Assembly (NCBI GenBank): GCA_028698615.1
Contig: JAQVWF010000006.1
Coordinates: 1 to 64,000, forward strand
Length of the DNA: 64,000 nt
Direction: 5' to 3'
Source: Syntrophorhabdaceae bacterium
GTDB lineage: Bacteria; Desulfobacterota; Syntrophorhabdia; Syntrophorhabdales; Syntrophorhabdaceae
The translations under genes were made by a program, and so were the position numbers. This document shows, in pieces, positions 18,218-25,900 of the stretch. A model generated the notes under the pieces. It ran no database searches, was not told the origin of the DNA, and was given only the letters and a program-made list of their open reading frames with translations. Numbering within the stretch: the first letter of the stretch is position 1; each line of letters begins with the position of its first letter.

Positions 18218-19114
18218 ATGAAAAAGATCATTGAGACGGTACCCAATTTCAGCGAGGGGCGCAATCAAAAAAAGATCGAGAGGATCCTTGATTGCTTCAG
18301 CGGCGTCAAGGGGGTCAGACTTCTTGACCATCATAAGGACAAAGATCACAACCGCCTGGTCGTGACCGCAGCCGGTGAGCCGGCACGAATAAAGAAGACG
18401 GTGATCGACGCGGTCGGGGTGGCCGTCAGGACCATCGATCTGCGCAGGCACAGGGGGGAACATCCCCGCATGGGTGCCGCTGACGTCATACCCTTCATTC
18501 CCGTCAGGGGTATATCCATGGAAGAAGCCGTCGTGCTGTCGGTGGAAGTTGCCAAAGAGATCTGGAGGAGCTTTCGCGTGCCCGTATTTCTCTATGAAGA
18601 ATCGGCGGTTGATCGTGAACGAAAGAATCTTCCCGATATTCGCAGGGGAGGATTCGAGGGCATGTCGGAGAAGCTCAAAGATCCAAAATGGAAACCCGAT
18701 TTTGGGGATGCCGCGATACACCCCACCGCCGGAGTCGTGGCCGTTGGAGCCAGAAATCCTCTTGTGGCGTTCAACGTTAATCTTGATACCGGCAGCATGG
18801 CCATTGCGGCCGCCATCGCCGGGGCGGTACGTCACCAGGGCGGGGGACTGCGCTACTGCCGGGCCATACCCATCGACCTGAAGCAGCGGGGCATTGTCCA
18901 GGTTTCAATGAACATGACGAATTATGCCAGGACCCCCCTCTATCGGGCCCTTGAACTGGTCAGAACGGAGGCAAGGCGCTACGGTGTTAATGTCATCGGC
19001 AGCGAGATAGTAGGCCTCGTTCCCTCCGACGCGATAGTCGAGAGCGCCGCCTACTACATGGGCCTCGAAGACTTCACCGCAGACCAGATCCTGGAAAACA
19101 AACTCTGCGACTGA
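18218..19114 (+). CDS. ftcD: Glutamate formimidoyltransferase (FtcD formiminotransferase domain)
   Basis: A 298-residue protein matching the formiminotransferase part of FtcD: VPNFSEGRN at the N-terminus, LLDHHKDKDHNRLVVT, the conserved HRGEHPRMGAADVIPFIPV and a later RNPLVAFNVNLDT. It transfers the formimino group of N-formimino-glutamate to tetrahydrofolate in histidine catabolism, or acts as a formyl carrier enzyme. The cyclodeaminase half of bifunctional FtcD is absent. No other hut genes are nearby, so a one-carbon role in purine or folate metabolism is possible. Confidence 0.88.
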   Translation: MKKIIETVPNFSEGRNQKKIERILDCFSGVKGVRLLDHHKDKDHNRLVVTAAGEPARIKKTVIDAVGVAVRTIDLRRHRGEHPRMGAADVIPFIPVRGISMEEAVVLSVEVAKEIWRSFRVPVFLYEESAVDRERKNLPDIRRGGFEGMSEKLKDPKWKPDFGDAAIHPTAGVVAVGARNPLVAFNVNLDTGSMAIAAAIAGAVRHQGGGLRYCRAIPIDLKQRGIVQVSMNMTNYARTPLYRALELVRTEARRYGVNVIGSEIVGLVPSDAIVESAAYYMGLEDFTADQILENKLCD

Positions 19115-19124
19115 AAACACCGTT

Positions 19125-19889
19125 TCAGCTCCTTATATACCTTATGCCCATCCATAGCCCAACAATAGAAAACAGGAATTTCAGGTAGAGCTCGGGCAAG
19201 AGGTGAGCAAAGGTGGCGCCAAAATAGCCTCCGATGGCAGCACCTGCCATGAGCCCCAGGGCGATCTGTTTTGCCACATTGCCGAGTTTGTAGTGCGTAA
19301 AGGCGCCCATGGCGCTTCCGGGAACCATGGCCAGCAGCGACGTGCCCTGGGCCAGGTGCTGCGGCATGCCGATGAGGATAACGAGAGGTGGTATCATGAT
19401 GCCTCCTCCTCCGACGCCCATCATCCCCGAGAGAAAACCCGTGAACAAACCCGTGGCAAAGAGGACTACGTAGTACACGACGGGACCGATGTGGTAGGAC
19501 GACCCCATGATGAGGCCCTTGGAAACGAGAAGAAGGGATACAAAGACGAGGAACCAGCCGAAAGCCTTTCTCAGCTTTTTCTCGGGGAGTGAATGGGCGT
19601 AGAGTGCTCCCAGACGGGCCGTGGCGATGGCAGACGCGGCAAGGATAAGTGCCGCCGGCCAGTCCACGGAGCCGTGAAAGAAATAGGTAACGGCCCCGAT
19701 AAGACCGGTGAAAACGATTGCGAGAAGGCTCGTGCCGTGGGCCCCGTGCTGGCTCAGCCCTGCAAGCCAGGCCATGAGGGGTATCATGATAACACCCCCT
19801 CCAAGGCCGGCAAGGCCCCCGAAGGTGCCGCCTGCCAGTCCGATGACGAGGCCCTTGGCCTGATTCTTACAGAACGATTCCGCCGACAT
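19125..19889 (-). CDS. TauE/SafE-family membrane permease (sulfite/organosulfonate exporter family)
   Basis: A 254-residue polytopic protein with the two mirrored family repeats GLAGGTFGGLAGLGGGVIMIPLMAW and GLFTGFLSGMMGVGGGGIMIPPLVI, each followed by HGAHGTSLLAI or HLAQGTSLLAM. About eight membrane helices. ATG 19889 is chosen; neither it nor an upstream GTG at 19907 has a clear ribosome site. Substrate unknown; the family moves sulfite, sulfoacetate and similar anions. Convergent with ftcD with only ten bases between. Confidence 0.87.
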   Translation of the reverse strand: MSAESFCKNQAKGLVIGLAGGTFGGLAGLGGGVIMIPLMAWLAGLSQHGAHGTSLLAIVFTGLIGAVTYFFHGSVDWPAALILAASAIATARLGALYAHSLPEKKLRKAFGWFLVFVSLLLVSKGLIMGSSYHIGPVVYYVVLFATGLFTGFLSGMMGVGGGGIMIPPLVILIGMPQHLAQGTSLLAMVPGSAMGAFTHYKLGNVAKQIALGLMAGAAIGGYFGATFAHLLPELYLKFLFSIVGLWMGIRYIRS

Positions 19890-20039
19890 GCGAAACCAAT
19901 ATACCACGAGCGGACAGGTTTATCCATGAACGAAAACGGTTACATGTTTCAAGTTCCAGGTTCCAAGGAAAAAGACGGTTCCAGATTCCTGTACCCCTCT
20001 TCCCCGTGAACAGAAGGGTTGAAGCGTTGTTGGTCTTAG

Positions 20040-20069
20040 CATATGATATGTCTATATAACATATGATAT
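20040..20069 (+). promoter_or_regulatory. Ten-base direct repeats upstream of the DRTGG gene
   Basis: CATATGATAT occurs at 20040-20049 and again at 20060-20069, exactly 20 bases (about two helical turns) apart, in a very AT-rich stretch just before the DRTGG gene start at 20090. The spacing suggests two protein-binding sites on the same DNA face, or an AT-rich promoter element. No matching pair was noticed elsewhere in the window. Confidence 0.4.
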
Positions 20070-20089
20070 TGTCACGGAGTGTTGATGAC

Positions 20090-20464
20090 ATGAAGCTACG
20101 AGAGGTTAAAGAGGTGCTGGACGCAGACGTTGTTGTCGGCCACGACCAGCTCGACATGGAGGTGGAAAAGGGTGCCTGCGCCGATCTGATGAGCGATCTT
20201 CTCGTCTACTGCAAAACGGGAAGTCTCTTATTGACGGGGCTGGCCAATCATCAAGTCGTCCGCACGGCGGAGGTTCTCGATGCCGCCGCGATCGTCATAG
20301 TCCGCGGGAAGCGCCCCTTCCCGGAAACCATAAAGCTTGCGGAAGAGCTGCGCATCCCGATCCTGACGACCAAATACATCCTGTTTGAAACCGTCGGCAG
20401 GCTCTACGTCCGGGGCATGGTCGGCTGCATCGAAAAAGCCGGCGAAGAACGGGATTTTTCATAG
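20090..20464 (+). CDS. Stand-alone DRTGG-domain protein
   Basis: A 124-residue protein, MKLREVKEVLDADVVVGHDQLDMEVEKGACADLMSDLLVYC..., matching single DRTGG domains (the domain also found in HPr kinase N-termini and in phosphotransacetylases). The segment LLTGLANHQVVRTAEVLDAAAIVIVRGKRP is diagnostic. Start taken at 20090; nine in-frame codons upstream lack a good ribosome site. From memory, such proteins often sit with anti-sigma-type ATPases and [FeFe]-hydrogenase genes in anaerobes, and the convergent neighbour here is such an ATPase. Ligand unknown. Confidence 0.75.
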   Translation: MKLREVKEVLDADVVVGHDQLDMEVEKGACADLMSDLLVYCKTGSLLLTGLANHQVVRTAEVLDAAAIVIVRGKRPFPETIKLAEELRIPILTTKYILFETVGRLYVRGMVGCIEKAGEERDFS

Positions 20465-20495
20465 GGCATTCTTCGCCGTTGCGCCCGTTCTTTTA
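20441..20495 (+). terminator. Terminator-like hairpin after the DRTGG gene
   Basis: GGCGAAGAA near the stop codon pairs with TTCTTCGCC just downstream, and CCCGTTC followed by TTTTATT lies next to it and can pair with GAACGGG at the gene end. Alternative stems overlap, but a hairpin plus T-run at this place between convergent genes fits an intrinsic terminator. Confidence 0.45.
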
Positions 20496-20576
20496 TTGTA
20501 ATTTCGCGCAAGCGACGTCTTCTCTTTTTTATTGTTCTCTGCGAACGGGCGTGAGACAACGTCTTAGAAGTTGTCC

Positions 20577-21056
20577 TTACTCTTTCCCCTTCTTCATATC
20601 CCTTGCCAGCGTGATTATGAGGTGGTTCCTGTTTTCGAGGCGTTTGTATTCGATGTTGCTGGAGAAGCGTTTCATCGTTCTGGTGGTGGGCCGGGGTGTG
20701 TCGGGGGTCGGGCCGAGGGAGCCGATGAACGGGTCGTCTTCGAGGAGCATGTTGAATGGCTTGCCGGAATCAACGAGGGCAAGGACGTACTTTCCGAACT
20801 TGTCGAGGTTACAGGAGAGCTTTATCTCTCCCGGCTCGTTGTCGAAAGTAAAAGTGACTATGTTGGTCAGGGTCTCCGTAAGAACACGGCGCACCTCCTC
20901 CACGCGGTCGTCGGTGAAACCGCGCTGCCGGGCGTGGGTAGAAGCGAATTCGATGAAGCCGTCTATGGAGTCCATCGATGCCTGGGCGGCGTATTCGCCG
21001 AGTACCTGGTAACGCCCCTGAACCGTATTGTCAGTCGTGCCGTTGTGTCCTTCCAT
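20577..21056 (-). CDS. Anti-sigma-factor-like HATPase domain protein (RsbW/SpoIIAB type)
   Basis: A 159-residue single GHKL-ATPase domain. The N-box region reads RVLTETLTNIVTFTF, and VDSGKPFNM replaces the usual DxGxGF motif. The ATG at 21056 is five bases after GGGAGG. RsbW-type proteins bind sigma factors or anti-anti-sigma factors and phosphorylate the latter. No sigma factor or STAS partner is in the window. It converges on the DRTGG gene, a pairing I recall from other anaerobes. The exact partner is unknown. Confidence 0.72.
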   Translation of the reverse strand: MEGHNGTTDNTVQGRYQVLGEYAAQASMDSIDGFIEFASTHARQRGFTDDRVEEVRRVLTETLTNIVTFTFDNEPGEIKLSCNLDKFGKYVLALVDSGKPFNMLLEDDPFIGSLGPTPDTPRPTTRTMKRFSSNIEYKRLENRNHLIITLARDMKKGKE

Positions 21057-21166
21057 CAAATCCTCCCGGATATGGCTTTCTGATATTGTCCCCCCATAAG
21101 GGGGTTTCTGAAACGCCTGACAGTCTTTTGACAGGCTTCGTATCTTTGAGCGGTTCCCGCTCGGTT

Positions 21167-21296
21167 GTCGTTCCGGCGAGAGCCGGTTTCTTCACTTGCC
21201 CAGGTGACATCCAGGAAGAACATGATGTCAGAAAAACCGCTGGATTCCGGATCAAGTCCGGAATGACGAAGAAAGACTTTGCCAACAGTCTGTTGA
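21167..21296. repeat. Dispersed intergenic repeat, copy 2
   Basis: Second copy of the element at 18087-18196. It begins GTCGTTCCGGCGAGAGCCGG and ends with CTGGATTCCGGATCAAGTC, CGGAATGACG and a GCCAACAGTCTG tail. Here the terminal CTGGATTCCGGATC...GTCCGGAATGAC palindrome is better preserved than in copy 1, and the middle portion differs in sequence and length. Located in the promoter-side region of the anti-sigma-like gene (21057-21354), which otherwise shows no gene. Confidence 0.7.
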
Positions 21297-21354
21297 TCTC
21301 TTGAACGGTTGAACCCTTGAACTGTATCTAATGTAAATGAGATTGGGAAAAAAA

Positions 21355-22878
21355 TCAATTCACTGCAAGGTTCTCGTCGCCGAGCGCGGTCTCGATCGCT
21401 GCGATCAGGCGGTCAATGCCTTCCTTTTTCAACGATGATATGGAGACGGCATTGTACCGTCTCTCCACGTTGGGAATAAGGGCACGGTCCGCCTTGTCTA
21501 TCTTGTTGAAGACGATGAGCGCTTTTTTGTGTGAAAGACCCAGGCCATCAATGACATTCTCCACGGAGGAGATGCGGTCTTCGAAATCGGGGGCGCTCAT
21601 ATCGACAAGGTGAAGGAGGAGATGGGCGTCTTCGAGTTCCTCGAGTGTCGCCATAAAGGCGCGAAGGAGCACCTCGGGCAGGCGGGTTATGAAGCCGACG
21701 GTATCGGTGAGGATTATCCTCTTACGCTCGGGATATTTGACCATCCGTGTCGTCGGGTTGAGGGTGGAGAAAGGCTTGTCCTCGACCTCCACCGTGCTTT
21801 TTGTGAGAAGATTGAGGAGTGTCGATTTGCCGGAATTCGTATAGCCCACGATAGAGACGATGGGGATGGAGGATGCGCGTCTGCGCTCCCTTTTCTTGTC
21901 CCGGACCTTTCGTATCTGTGTGAGCCTGCGTTCCAGAAAGGCTATTCTGTCCCTTATCCTGCGGCGGTCCACCTCCAGCTTCTGCTCGCCCGGGCCGCGG
22001 CCCCCGATCCCTCCCATGAGCCGCGAAAATGTCGTGCTCTTCTCGGTGAGGCGAGGGAGAATGTAGCGCAGCTGGGCAAGCTCCACCTGTATCTTCGACT
22101 CCGTGGTGTTGGCCCTGCCGGCAAAAATGTCGAGGATAAGCTGGTTGCGGTCGATGACCTTCAACTCTGTTATCCCCGATATGTTCTTTATCTGGCCGGG
22201 CGTCAATTCTTCGTCGAAAACGAGAAGGTCCGCCCCGAGCTGCTGGCACTTCATGACGATCTCCTCGACCTTTCCCCTTCCGACCAGGTACCGGGGATGG
22301 AGCTCTTTGGGCCGCTGTATCACGACATCGAGGACGGTGATCCCCGCCGAGTAACAGAGGTCCTTCATCTCGGCGATGTAATCATCGACATTCTTTTCCC
22401 TGCGGGGCATGACGAGGCTCACGATGATGCAGCGGTCCTGTTTCTCCTTTGTCATGTAGAGTTTGCCCCGTTCCCTGACAAATTCATTCTCCAGTTCCGT
22501 GATGAATTCGGTGAAGTCGAGGTTGAACTCCGACACCGGGCCGGGTTCCATGAAATCCCAGGCCTTGCCCTCATTGTTTTCGGGTACGAGATACCCGACA
22601 TGGATCGCCTCTGTCCTCTCCCCTCTCATCTCGGTAATGCAGGCGACGAGGTCGAGCTGAAGGAGGGCGAGGTCCGTCAGGTCCTCGCGGGAAAGAAGCT
22701 CGCCCTTTAAATGGGTGTGAATGAACCTTACCCCTCTGAAGCGGGCCCGCCCTGTCCTCTCCGTCGAAAGCGGGGGGATCTCGATGCGGCGGTTATCGCC
22801 GACTATGACGTATTCGATGACGCCCCGGCGGTTGATGAGAAGACCGATCTGACGTGACATCTCTTTCGATATGTCCAT
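21355..22878 (-). CDS. hflX: GTPase HflX (N-terminus apparently extends to about 22998 without a normal start codon)
   Basis: 507 residues from the first usable ATG at 22878. HflX signatures: ELHPRYLVGRGKVEEI, LVFDEELTPGQIKNI, GGIGGRGPGEQKLEVDRR, G1 VGYTNSGKSTLLN, G3 DTVGFI, G4 NKID. It is a ribosome-splitting or ribosome-associated GTPase. In frame upstream of the ATG the sequence encodes IELLGNTQGLNHLITRRL and continues to PDLARQL, a well-conserved HflX N-terminus, yet between the in-frame TAA and 22878 there is no ATG, GTG or TTG. Either an AUA at 22998 (with AGGGG six bases before it) starts the protein, or one base is missing in a G-run near 23005 that would join an ATG at 23018 to this frame. 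Confidence 0.9.
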   Translation of the reverse strand: MDISKEMSRQIGLLINRRGVIEYVIVGDNRRIEIPPLSTERTGRARFRGVRFIHTHLKGELLSREDLTDLALLQLDLVACITEMRGERTEAIHVGYLVPENNEGKAWDFMEPGPVSEFNLDFTEFITELENEFVRERGKLYMTKEKQDRCIIVSLVMPRREKNVDDYIAEMKDLCYSAGITVLDVVIQRPKELHPRYLVGRGKVEEIVMKCQQLGADLLVFDEELTPGQIKNISGITELKVIDRNQLILDIFAGRANTTESKIQVELAQLRYILPRLTEKSTTFSRLMGGIGGRGPGEQKLEVDRRRIRDRIAFLERRLTQIRKVRDKKRERRRASSIPIVSIVGYTNSGKSTLLNLLTKSTVEVEDKPFSTLNPTTRMVKYPERKRIILTDTVGFITRLPEVLLRAFMATLEELEDAHLLLHLVDMSAPDFEDRISSVENVIDGLGLSHKKALIVFNKIDKADRALIPNVERRYNAVSISSLKKEGIDRLIAAIETALGDENLAVN

Positions 22879-23014
22879 GAGTTGTCTTGCGAGGTCCGGC
22901 GTGATGATCGCGGAGGGTTCGAGACGTTTCTTGTAGAGGCTGGTGAGACGTCTTGTTATGAGGTGATTAAGTCCCTGGGTATTTCCGAGAAGCTCTATGG
23001 CGTGCCCCTGTTTA

Positions 23015-23515
23015 TCATGCCTTTACCACCAGTTCGCGGTCTATTTCCATGCGCGCGCAATAGTCGACGCCTTCAAGGAGGATGGCAATCCTTTCCTTGC
23101 CGTCAAGTTCTTGTTCGAAAATGCCGCTGAACCCTTTGAAGGGACCTTCCTGGATGACGATCTGCTCTCCTTTGCGGAAGCTCTGTTTCTCTACCGTCGC
23201 CACGCCTTCAATAAGACGTTCCCGAATGAAATCGATGAGCCTGTCCTGCAAGGGGATTATGCGGCCGTTGAAATTGACAATGGTCTTTATGCCGCGTGTG
23301 TACTTGACGAGCCGAAACTCATCCACGGGATGGAACTTAACGAAGATATACCCGGGGAACATGGGTTCGACGATCTCCGTGAACTTTCCCTCCCGCCAGC
23401 GTTTGAACTTGAGTTTCGGGGCCAGCACATCGATGCCGCCCTGGGCAAGGTTCAATGCCGCACGTTCCTCGTTTCTGGCTTTTGTGCTGACGACATACCA
23501 GTTCCTTGTATCCAT
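23015..23515 (-). CDS. NusG-family transcription elongation/antitermination factor
   Basis: A 166-residue protein from MDTRNWYVVSTKARNEERAALNLAQGGI. The NGN domain contains EPMFPGYIFVKFH, and a KOW-type segment FRKGEQIVIQEGPFKGFSGIFEQEL follows. The order and length match specialised NusG paralogues (RfaH/LoaP-like) more than housekeeping NusG, which normally sits with secE and rplK. Longer open frame upstream (to 23887) overlaps a decayed gene on the other strand and is not supported. The stop codon overlaps a mini-frame that leads into hflX. Target operon unknown. Confidence 0.8.
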   Translation of the reverse strand: MDTRNWYVVSTKARNEERAALNLAQGGIDVLAPKLKFKRWREGKFTEIVEPMFPGYIFVKFHPVDEFRLVKYTRGIKTIVNFNGRIIPLQDRLIDFIRERLIEGVATVEKQSFRKGEQIVIQEGPFKGFSGIFEQELDGKERIAILLEGVDYCARMEIDRELVVKA

Positions 23516-23650
23516 AGCCCTATTATGGTGTAAAAGAGTCGAGTTTTCAAGTGAATCGGTTGATTGTTCCTTATCCCGCAGAAAGCAAAAAGAGTTTTTG
23601 GACAAATGTAAAGGGGGAATGACTTTCCTTCGATCCGTCAAGGATGATAG

Positions 23651-23929
23651 AACGAACGGGAGACGATCCATAATTATTATGCAGGCCAGTCCAGGAAATG
23701 GGCGGTCGGTCATCCCCTGCCGCCGAACGTCATATTTTACGATCTTCCGCCGCAGGTCATTACGATACTGGGACCGCCGCCGCCACGACATCGTTTTGTA
23801 CGAGTGGCACAGGACATTCTCTTGATAACCGTGGGGACGGGGATGGTCGTGGATGCCATTGACAATTTGAGCTGGGAGTTTAGTCACCAGGGGAGAGGGT
23901 GTGTCTGTGTTTTATATAAAATATATTGA
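23651..23929 (+). pseudogene. Decayed CigR/RcnB-like periplasmic protein gene (C-terminal domain only)
   Basis: An open plus-strand frame of 92 codons with no ATG, GTG or TTG at its head. It encodes WAVGHPLPPNVIFYDLPPQV, then a proline-rich step GPPPPRHRF and VRVAQDILLITVGTGMVVDA, then IDNL. This is the well-known pattern of the RcnB/CigR-type C-terminal domain (xLPxx..LP....LGPPPxGxRxVRVxxDILLIxxGTGMVxDAI). The signal peptide and Lys/His-rich linker expected upstream are not in this frame; related fragments appear in the other frames, suggesting frameshift decay. The rest of 23516-24070 is AT-rich and contains the cold-shock gene leader. Confidence 0.6.
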
Positions 23930-24070
23930 AATTATATTATTTTTATGCAATAATGATTACAAGAAGTTTCGGAAGCATCTGTTAGAAGTAACCGCGCAAG
24001 ATATTCATCTTTGTAGCATTCCCTCAACATATGTCCGTATCCTTCAAATCTAATAAAAGAGGTAGCAAAT

Positions 24071-24271
24071 ATGTCAAAAGGTACAGTGAAGTGGTTCAAT
24101 GAGTCAAAGGGTTTTGGTTTCATCACGAAGGATGACGGCGTAGATGTGTTCGTGCACTATTCTTCCATCCAGGATAGTGGTTTTAAATCTCTCGCTGAAG
24201 GCGAGGCGGTGGACTTTGATGTTGTAAGCGGCCCGAAGGGTCCCTCTGCATCAAACGTAGTGAAAAGCTAA
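24071..24271 (+). CDS. Cold-shock protein (CspA family)
   Basis: A 66-residue single cold-shock domain, [20 protein letters not shown], with RNP1 KGFGFI (13-18) and RNP2 DVFVHY (25-30). It binds single-stranded RNA and DNA and acts as an RNA chaperone. GAGG precedes the ATG. An AT-rich run from about 23910 suggests a promoter and long leader as in other csp genes. A strong terminator follows, so it is monocistronic. Confidence 0.97.
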   Translation: MSKGTVKWFNESKGFGFITKDDGVDVFVHYSSIQDSGFKSLAEGEAVDFDVVSGPKGPSASNVVKS

Positions 24272-24278
24272 GCCAAAC

Positions 24279-24317
24279 AAGGCAGGCTGAGATTATCTCA
24301 GCCTGCCTTTTCTTTCT
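24279..24317 (+). terminator. Strong intrinsic terminator of the cold-shock gene
   Basis: AAGGCAGGCTGAGA (24279-24292) and TCTCAGCCTGCCTT (24296-24309) form a perfect 14-base stem with a 3-base loop, followed by TTCTTTCTC. It lies eight bases after the csp stop codon. Confidence 0.95.
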
Positions 24318-24451
24318 CAAGACCTCCAGGGTTTAGCAGCTGCACTTCAAATCCTCACTTCCCGTTCTTTTCACGCTGTTGCTATCGAACGAATAAGGAC
24401 GACTTGACCGGGGAGGAATCCTTCGTTTTCATACCATTCTCATAGGGTTTG

Positions 24452-24460
24452 TGTTATAAT
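24452..24460 (+). promoter_or_regulatory. Extended -10 promoter for the degenerate receiver gene
   Basis: TGTTATAAT at 24452-24460 gives a perfect TATAAT with a TG-like element just before it; no good -35 is seen at 17 bases upstream. The expected start leaves a leader of about 120 bases before the ATG at 24586. Nothing else is recognised in 24318-24585. Confidence 0.45.
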
Positions 24461-24585
24461 TAGTTTCAGCACCGCTGCAACTGCTCATGAAGTACCGTGC
24501 GTTGAACTGTTCCTCTGCTGTTTCGTGAAGGTCACCAGAACCCAGGGGCTTCTGCCAGGTGCTCCCAACAGAAAAGAGAGCTATT

Positions 24586-25047
24586 ATGGCCACCGGACGA
24601 AAATTCCATGTTTTGGTCGTAGATAACGGAGAGGATACGGTGGCAACAACCACCTCGATGCTCGAACAGTTAGGCTATAGCGCGCAGGCTGAGACGGCGA
24701 GCCTGGCGGGGTTAAAAGCCTTTTCCCAGGATCCCGACAAATTCGACCTCGCTATCGTTGAACCCGCTATGCCGGGGCAGACACGACCAGGGCTTGCCGC
24801 CCTCGGGAGTATGCGAAGGGGCTCTCCTGTTACACCTGAGTTGACAGGACTCGAGCTTGCAGTGCGTTTCAGGCGCATAAGGCAAGGTTTTCCGGTTCTC
24901 CTCTATACAGGATGCATCGAGCCGCCTCTGGCAGAAGAGATAAAGGCTGCCGGGTTTGCCGAGGTCATTCCTAAGCCGTTGGGGTTGAAGGAACTGGACG
25001 AAGCGGTGAGAAAGGGATTACGCTCGTATTTCCCCGGTGTCCGCTGA
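24586..25047 (+). CDS. Degenerate response-regulator receiver domain protein (phospho-Asp replaced by Glu)
   Basis: A 153-residue single receiver-like domain. It keeps VLVVDN (D13; the second acidic residue is Asn), T108 in LLYTG and K130-P131, but the phospho-acceptor position reads FDLAIVEPAMPG, with Glu59 where Asp is normal. Between the MPG turn and TGLELA there is an insertion of about 22 residues. A Glu here can mimic the phosphorylated state, so this may be a constitutive or atypical receiver. No output domain. Start ATG 24586 follows AGAGAG. Partner unknown; a hybrid kinase lies 2 kb downstream on the other strand. Confidence 0.7.
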   Translation: MATGRKFHVLVVDNGEDTVATTTSMLEQLGYSAQAETASLAGLKAFSQDPDKFDLAIVEPAMPGQTRPGLAALGSMRRGSPVTPELTGLELAVRFRRIRQGFPVLLYTGCIEPPLAEEIKAAGFAEVIPKPLGLKELDEAVRKGLRSYFPGVR

Positions 25048-25264
25048 CATAGTGTTTTCCCCGAAGCACCCAGGGCCAAACCGGAACGTTATATCACATA
25101 TACAACGATGATTTGCGCTTCGATATCCGGGCGCGATGTCTGACAACTGTTTTGCACCGCGATCCGTGATAGGGGAGGTGAATTCCAAGATTCCTCCTGG
25201 CGTTCCTTCTTATGGGGGGGGTACGTGCTTCCTCCCGCTTTTGCTCCTGTCATCCCGGGCCCCC

Positions 25265-25292
25265 TTGTGGTATACTCTCTACTGCTTATACA
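25265..25292 (+). promoter_or_regulatory. Candidate promoter for the unknown gene at 25403
   Basis: TTGTGG (25265-25270) and TATACA (25287-25292) are separated by 16 bases, about 110 bases before the ATG at 25403. The remainder of 25048-25402 shows no gene that I can support. Confidence 0.4.
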
Positions 25293-25402
25293 GTTCGCAA
25301 CAGATACCAGCCCTGGATTCAGAACAACCTTATTCCAGAGTCGATCGATCCTTACGGGTAGGTTTGCGTCATATAACTGTATACGCATGCAGGAGGCGCA
25401 TG

Positions 25403-25822
25403 ATGAAAAAACCTTATGCTGATAGTGCCGGATCGGCCGAGGGGGATCAGAGTTTACCGGAAAGCGCGGTGGCCAAGCAGTGTGGGCCTGCCCGGGAGCC
25501 CGGGCGTCAGGCGCGCGCAGCCAGACATGCCAAAAATCCGGGTGCCCATGTTGCGGACCAACTCATGATAAAACAACGCGAAATGATCATGGTTGAATTC
25601 GAGCAGTATTATATCAGCAAGGGTCTGCCTATCGAAATAGAACTGGGCGGCCCGGACAAGACGCACATCACTTTGCTTTCCCCGCTTTTTTGCAAGGATT
25701 CGGTGCACAGGCTGGTAAAAAAAACGAACCTGTTTTCTTATCTCAGGCAGGCCGGTTTCAGGAAGGCGACCATCGGGGACGCAAACGAGGAAACGTGGGC
25801 TTACGACCTTAGAACCCTGTGA
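25403..25822 (+). CDS. Protein of unknown function, disordered N-terminus with compact C-terminal domain
   Basis: A 139-residue protein. ATG 25403 is six bases after AGGAGG; another ATG three bases earlier is too close. Residues about 5-55 are polar and basic (SAGSAEGDQSLPESAVAKQC, then PGRQARAARHAKNP) and look disordered. The C-terminal part (about 65-139: MVEFEQYYISKGLPIEIELG, then KTHITLLSPLFCKDSVHRLV) looks folded. I do not recognise a family. It lies 78 bases before a cyclase-like gene on the same strand and may be co-transcribed with it. Confidence 0.55.
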   Translation: MKKPYADSAGSAEGDQSLPESAVAKQCGPAREPGRQARAARHAKNPGAHVADQLMIKQREMIMVEFEQYYISKGLPIEIELGGPDKTHITLLSPLFCKDSVHRLVKKTNLFSYLRQAGFRKATIGDANEETWAYDLRTL

Positions 25823-25900
25823 CGCCCTTCAGGGCGGAACAACCAGGACGAACTCTTGCGCTGGTAAAGATGTCCCTCCGGAAAGAGGAGAAAAACACAG

